A stretch of DNA of 64,000 nt from Aptenodytes patagonicus (lineage: Eukaryota; Chordata; Aves; Sphenisciformes; Spheniscidae): positions 5,334,501-5,398,500 of the forward strand of contig NC_134960.1 of assembly GCF_965638725.1 (NCBI RefSeq), given 5' to 3'. The translations under genes and the position numbers were made by a program. The notes under the pieces are model-generated. The model worked only from the letters and a program-made list of their open reading frames with translations. It had not been told where the DNA came from and did no database searches. Below are positions 60,405 to 64,000 of this stretch, piece after piece (position 1 is the first letter of the stretch; every line of letters begins with the position of its first letter).

Positions 60405-62269
60405 GACCGTTAGGCGGCCGCGCCGCGCGCCCCCCGCCCCGCCCCGTCACCCGAGCGATGCCCCGGGCGCCCCCCGCTCGTCCCCTCCCTCCCTCCGCCC
60501 AGGCCTCGCTATTGTTCCCCGTCTGAGGGCCGCGAGCGGGGGAGGATCGGGGCCGCTGCCCCCCTCAGGGCCCGGCCTTGCCGGGCGGGGGCCGGGAGCA
60601 GGGGTTACCCGCTGACTGAAAGCTGGCCCAGGCCCGGCCCGGCCGGGCTCGCTTTACCTTCCGGTTGTATTCCGTTCTCCACCTCGGCCAGCCCCAGCCT
60701 TGCACCTTCATCGCCTTCGGCTCGCTCGCCTTCCCCGGCTTCACGGCAACACGGACCGTATATTCCTGACGGGCAGCGACCCCCCCCTTCGGGGGATTTC
60801 CCCGTTCCGTTTTGTCCAGTTCCCGTCTACTCCCTCTTAGCGTTTGTTGGCTCTTCTTCCCCCACTTGTGTCCCTTTTCCCCTTTCCAACACGCTCCCAA
60901 CTACCCAGCCTGTTCTCTCAGGCAACGTCTTTCTCGCTTTTCCTGCTACAGTTTCCTCCCCCCTTTCCCAGTCCTCTTTCCAACCCTATCCCTGCCTCCT
61001 CTTCTCGCTCTTAAATCTCTCCTTAGCTCTAAAAAGCAGGTATTTTCTTAAAGAAATAATTAGAGCTGTTCAAGGGTGTGCAAGCCCTGTGAAATGACTA
61101 ATAGTGAGATGTATTTCCTTTTCTTTTTTTACTTTAATAGTACCTCAAACATTGTCAGCTTGACGACTGCAGCATTATTTTCAACATTGAATTTTTAATC
61201 AGAAACAGGATTTTTTTTTTTTTTTCCCCTTGCACCCACTGGGGTTCATGTTGGAAATTATCTAGGTGCTAAGAACGATTTTTGTGGTGGATTTTTGTCC
61301 TTGAAGGAGAAAAGGTCAGTTCACTTTTCACTAGGCACGTTAGCACCTGCACCACACAGTTTCTGAAACTCATGTTAACTTACTTAGCCCTCCTCATAGA
61401 TACTTGTCTAATCGGTTTCTAAAATCTTCAGTGAAAGCAATTTCACAACCTCTTCAGGTAGCTTCTTCCCTTGTTCATTGTTTCCGCAACGAGATAAAGG
61501 TTTCCATTTAGACACTGAGACAGTCTTTGAAAAAAAACCCCATGTAATCGAATATATTAAAGTGAGCGCAAACCTCAAGAACTCATGAAGTGTTGAAGCA
61601 CCTGTATGTAGCGTACTCAACCCAGTCGTCTTCTTTGCTAAGTAAATGTATGTGCTAATACACTGTGGGCTCTACTCAGATGATAGCTCTTCCTCTTCTG
61701 CTCGGGCACCTCTCCCGGTTTGCTCTGTTCCTTGTCTTCCGTTGCTTTGCTTTTTCAGGCACTAGAACCCGAAAAGCAGGTCTGTCTTGTCTCATCTATG
61801 ACGATAATTCCATAGACGTTTTCCAAGATTTTTTTAGGACACTGTTCCCTATGAAAGCGTCGTATTACCTCTACCAGTTAGCACAGGTTGAGAGTATTAT
61901 TTCTGACCATTGCAGTATTTGTCAGACACTTAAGAGCTGCACCTCCAAAGAAAGTGTTTGACCTGCAAAAATCTTCCTTGAAGTCCCCTGCGTAATACCT
62001 GTTTTATATCCCAGTTCTTGGCTTTCAAAAGCCTGTCTGTGCTATTTTATTCTCCACACCATCCAAGAACGCTGGCTCCAGACCTCACAGCCACAAGTCA
62101 CCTTACCCTCCTGAGTCACAGATGGGAAATCCAGATTAGCATACTGGAAAACAGAGGTTTTGGGGACTGGCTTAATAAAAATTACTATCAGACCACCTGG
62201 TTTCCAGCAAGATTGTATCCTGGATCCCCTGTCAGACACATTACTGGTCCCTTGCTCAGGGAGAAGAGT

Positions 62270-62542
62270 TTAAGTTTTCCCTCCAATAGCAATCCCGAGA
62301 GCCTTTTGTAAAGGCGTATACTGAATATTCCGATCCTCCTGACCTGGTGGTTGCAGGTTTGTATGAGGCACCGTATCAGGATGTGGTTCCCCGGTTGTCT
62401 GAAGTGATCTGCGCTGGGATTGCTGTGCTCCAGCCCTCCAGCCACGGGATCCCGCCTTCTCCCATGCGCCAGCCCTGATGCTTGCGGAAGCACACAGCGA
62501 TCCACTTAAGAGAACTGAGACAGCCAAAAATAATTTTATCAT
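62270..62542 (-). CDS. Doubtful 90-residue ORF with signal-peptide-like start
   Basis: The frame starts MIKLFLAVSVLLSGSLCASA: a lysine, a hydrophobic core and small residues before a plausible cleavage site. It continues with about 70 polar residues, without cysteines after the presumed signal, without a recognised family and with no clear dibasic peptide layout. The ATG context (TTTTTCATGA) is weak. No promoter or conserved neighbour is seen. I do not recognise it. It may be chance. Confidence 0.18.
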   Translation of the reverse strand: MIKLFLAVSVLLSGSLCASASIRAGAWEKAGSRGWRAGAQQSQRRSLQTTGEPHPDTVPHTNLQPPGQEDRNIQYTPLQKALGIAIGGKT

Positions 62543-63191
62543 GAAAAAGGGCTTAGTTTTTAGCTGCCTCAGCTTTCTGAAACAGTTTTTTGCATGATCC
62601 CATGAGTGCTGGCGCTGGCAGGAGGGAGGAAGCAGAACTGCAACATCCCCCTGATTTAGATCAACTGCTGTGGAAATGCACCCTTGGAGACCCGCAGATA
62701 GAAGCGTAACATTGACTGTGCTGGAAGGTTGGTTAACTACAGCCCCAGATGAAGTCCAGAGAGGCTGAACATTTCAGCACAAAGATTCTTCCTTATTCCT
62801 CTTCAGATGATGTCAACTCCAGAGATTAACACTGCTAGTAAAATTCTGGCCTCATTTCTATCAGCGGGCCAAGTTTTCATGCTTTAGTCTTAAAGGCTAT
62901 GATTATCATTAACCAGTAGGATTAATACTTGCAATATAGTAATCTGATTTTTCTTAATTTTTTTTTTCCTGTTATAGCCAAGTCTGTTAAGAGTTACTTA
63001 TTAATACGTCTGGAATATTAAATGTCCGTGTTTGACAACCACTTACAGGGAAAGACGTCGTATGTTTAGATCCATTTATCTCAATGCATGAGCAGACACA
63101 ATCATTTTATCTAGTTTTAGAAGAGAATGTGCCCATAATGTCACTGAAATATTTGTGGTTTTAAAATAAACAAACACACCCTACTCTATTT

Positions 63192-63215
63192 AAAAAAAAA
63201 AAAAAAAAAAAAAAA
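63192..63215 (+). repeat. Poly-A run (24 bases)
   Basis: This is an uninterrupted A run following an AATAAA-containing stretch (63164-63170 region). It may be simple sequence or the tail of an old retroposed copy (see findings). Confidence 0.85.
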
Positions 63216-64000
63216 GCTTCTTCCCAGAGACCGTCTGCAAGCTCCACACAATTACAGGAAATACAAAAATATATTTTGCCTACCACTTATTGTAAAAACT
63301 GTGTGGCCCTTCCCAAAATAAATTAATATCTCTTTCATGTAGAAAATAACCCACGAGAGTTTTATAGACCCTTAATAATTTACAGCAAAAAGGAAGAAAA
63401 ATTAAGAGGAGCTAATTATGGCCTCAACAGATAACAAAGAAAACATAACAACCTATACAATAAAAATTCATTGTATGCGCAGTTTAAGTTTCTAACACTG
63501 GTAAAAGCTCCACCTCTGTCACCACCTAAAGAAAACACGTTTCTCAAACCAGAGGCACCGCCCAAATAATGCACCGTGTTAAATGTCTTCACGGGATATT
63601 TTAGTTGGTGTTAGAAGGAAGGAAAACCACATTGGTTTCATGCATAAAGAATTCCAGTTACTCCAGTAGCAAGCATACTACTGAGAGTCCACAGGAGGGC
63701 ACCGCTGCTTAAAAGATCAAAAAACAGAGGCATTTGAACAGTCCCTTTCCAGCACTAGACTTCCTGTTACCAAATATTCTGAGTAAAATCTGATACAAAA
63801 TAAGTTATTAAGGAAGTCTTTATAGCGATTTTTGTCACTAAAGAAACATAATTCTCTCATGCTGTTTAATGGGTCCAAACTTCTAAGATAGAAAAGGAAT
63901 ACTGAAGTTTTGGAAAAGAGCATCGGGGCAATAGAAGGACATTAAGGAGTCAAAAGTAGCTCTTGTAAGTCATAAATATTTTGATTATCTAAAACCCTCG

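Larger units (their letters stand above)
59618..60660 (-). promoter_or_regulatory. HNRNPA0: HNRNPA0 5' UTR and promoter CpG island (probably bidirectional)
   Basis: More than 1 kb of very CpG-dense sequence lies upstream of the ATG. The first 200 bases are purine-rich on the transcript strand and probably 5' UTR. A YY1-like AAAATGGCGGC lies at 59909-59919, CCAAT boxes at 60017, 60172, 60263 and 60290, a CHR-like TTTGAA at 60394, and an ETS-like CTTCCGG at about 60657. No TATA box is seen. The island extends well beyond what one minus-strand start would need. Confidence 0.8.
60661..64000. other. Region upstream of HNRNPA0 without a confirmed gene
   Basis: The CpG island fades at about 60.8 kb into pyrimidine-rich and then AT-rich sequence. 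It holds one doubtful signal-peptide-like ORF (62270-62542, minus) and a 24-base A run (63192-63215). I recognise no exon of MYOT, the next gene in human. Confidence 0.6.

Noticed and set aside
1..64000. CRISPR arrays, operons, phage or other prokaryotic systems
   Set aside because: Spliced vertebrate genes, CR1 and LTR elements show this is eukaryotic nuclear DNA. No spaced direct repeats were seen.
1..64000. tRNA, rRNA or clear snoRNA genes in introns
   Set aside because: I saw no tRNA A/B-box pair with cloverleaf and no convincing C/D or H/ACA arrangement. A covariance-model scan would be needed to exclude them.

Overview
The window is vertebrate nuclear DNA, almost certainly from a bird. 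Two genes on the minus strand can be read directly: KLHL3 (14 coding exons spread over about 45 kb) and the intronless HNRNPA0. They lie head-to-tail in the same order and orientation as the human 5q31 KLHL3-HNRNPA0 pair. A bird is suggested by compact introns, a CR1 retrotransposon 3' end (48551-48646), old MIR-like amniote repeats, and a solo LTR of a type I recall as common in avian genomes (36316-36856). No species can be named.

Layout: 1-82 is the start of the last KLHL3 intron. The terminal KLHL3 exon, with the last few residues and the 3' UTR, lies outside the window. 83-45297 holds KLHL3 coding exons 14 to 1, each with GT/AG borders and a continuous reading frame across all junctions (1732 coding nt, 577 complete codons plus one base). 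44950-45720 is the KLHL3 promoter CpG island. 45720-58144 is an intergenic stretch plus the 3' flank and UTR of HNRNPA0, with one CR1 end and one MIR-like fragment. 58682-59617 is the complete HNRNPA0 reading frame (311 aa). 59620-60660 is a strong CpG island with a YY1-like motif, four CCAAT boxes on the plus strand and a CHR-like TTTGAA palindrome. It looks like a bidirectional promoter. 60660-64000 is non-genic as far as I can see, apart from one doubtful short ORF with a signal-peptide-like start.

Functions: KLHL3 is the substrate adaptor of a Cullin-3 ubiquitin ligase that targets WNK kinases and so sets renal NaCl and K+ handling. HNRNPA0 is an RNA-binding protein of the hnRNP A/B family that acts on AU-rich mRNAs. 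They are neighbours by conserved synteny and not by shared function.

I found no undescribed multi-gene system. The points most worth a second look are the promoter architecture at 59.9-60.4 kb, the sense-oriented LTR in KLHL3 intron 2, an odd match to the missing KLHL3 C-terminus just beyond the exon 14 donor, and two recent tandem duplications. Repeat-family calls and comparisons with human proteins rest on memory, not on a search.
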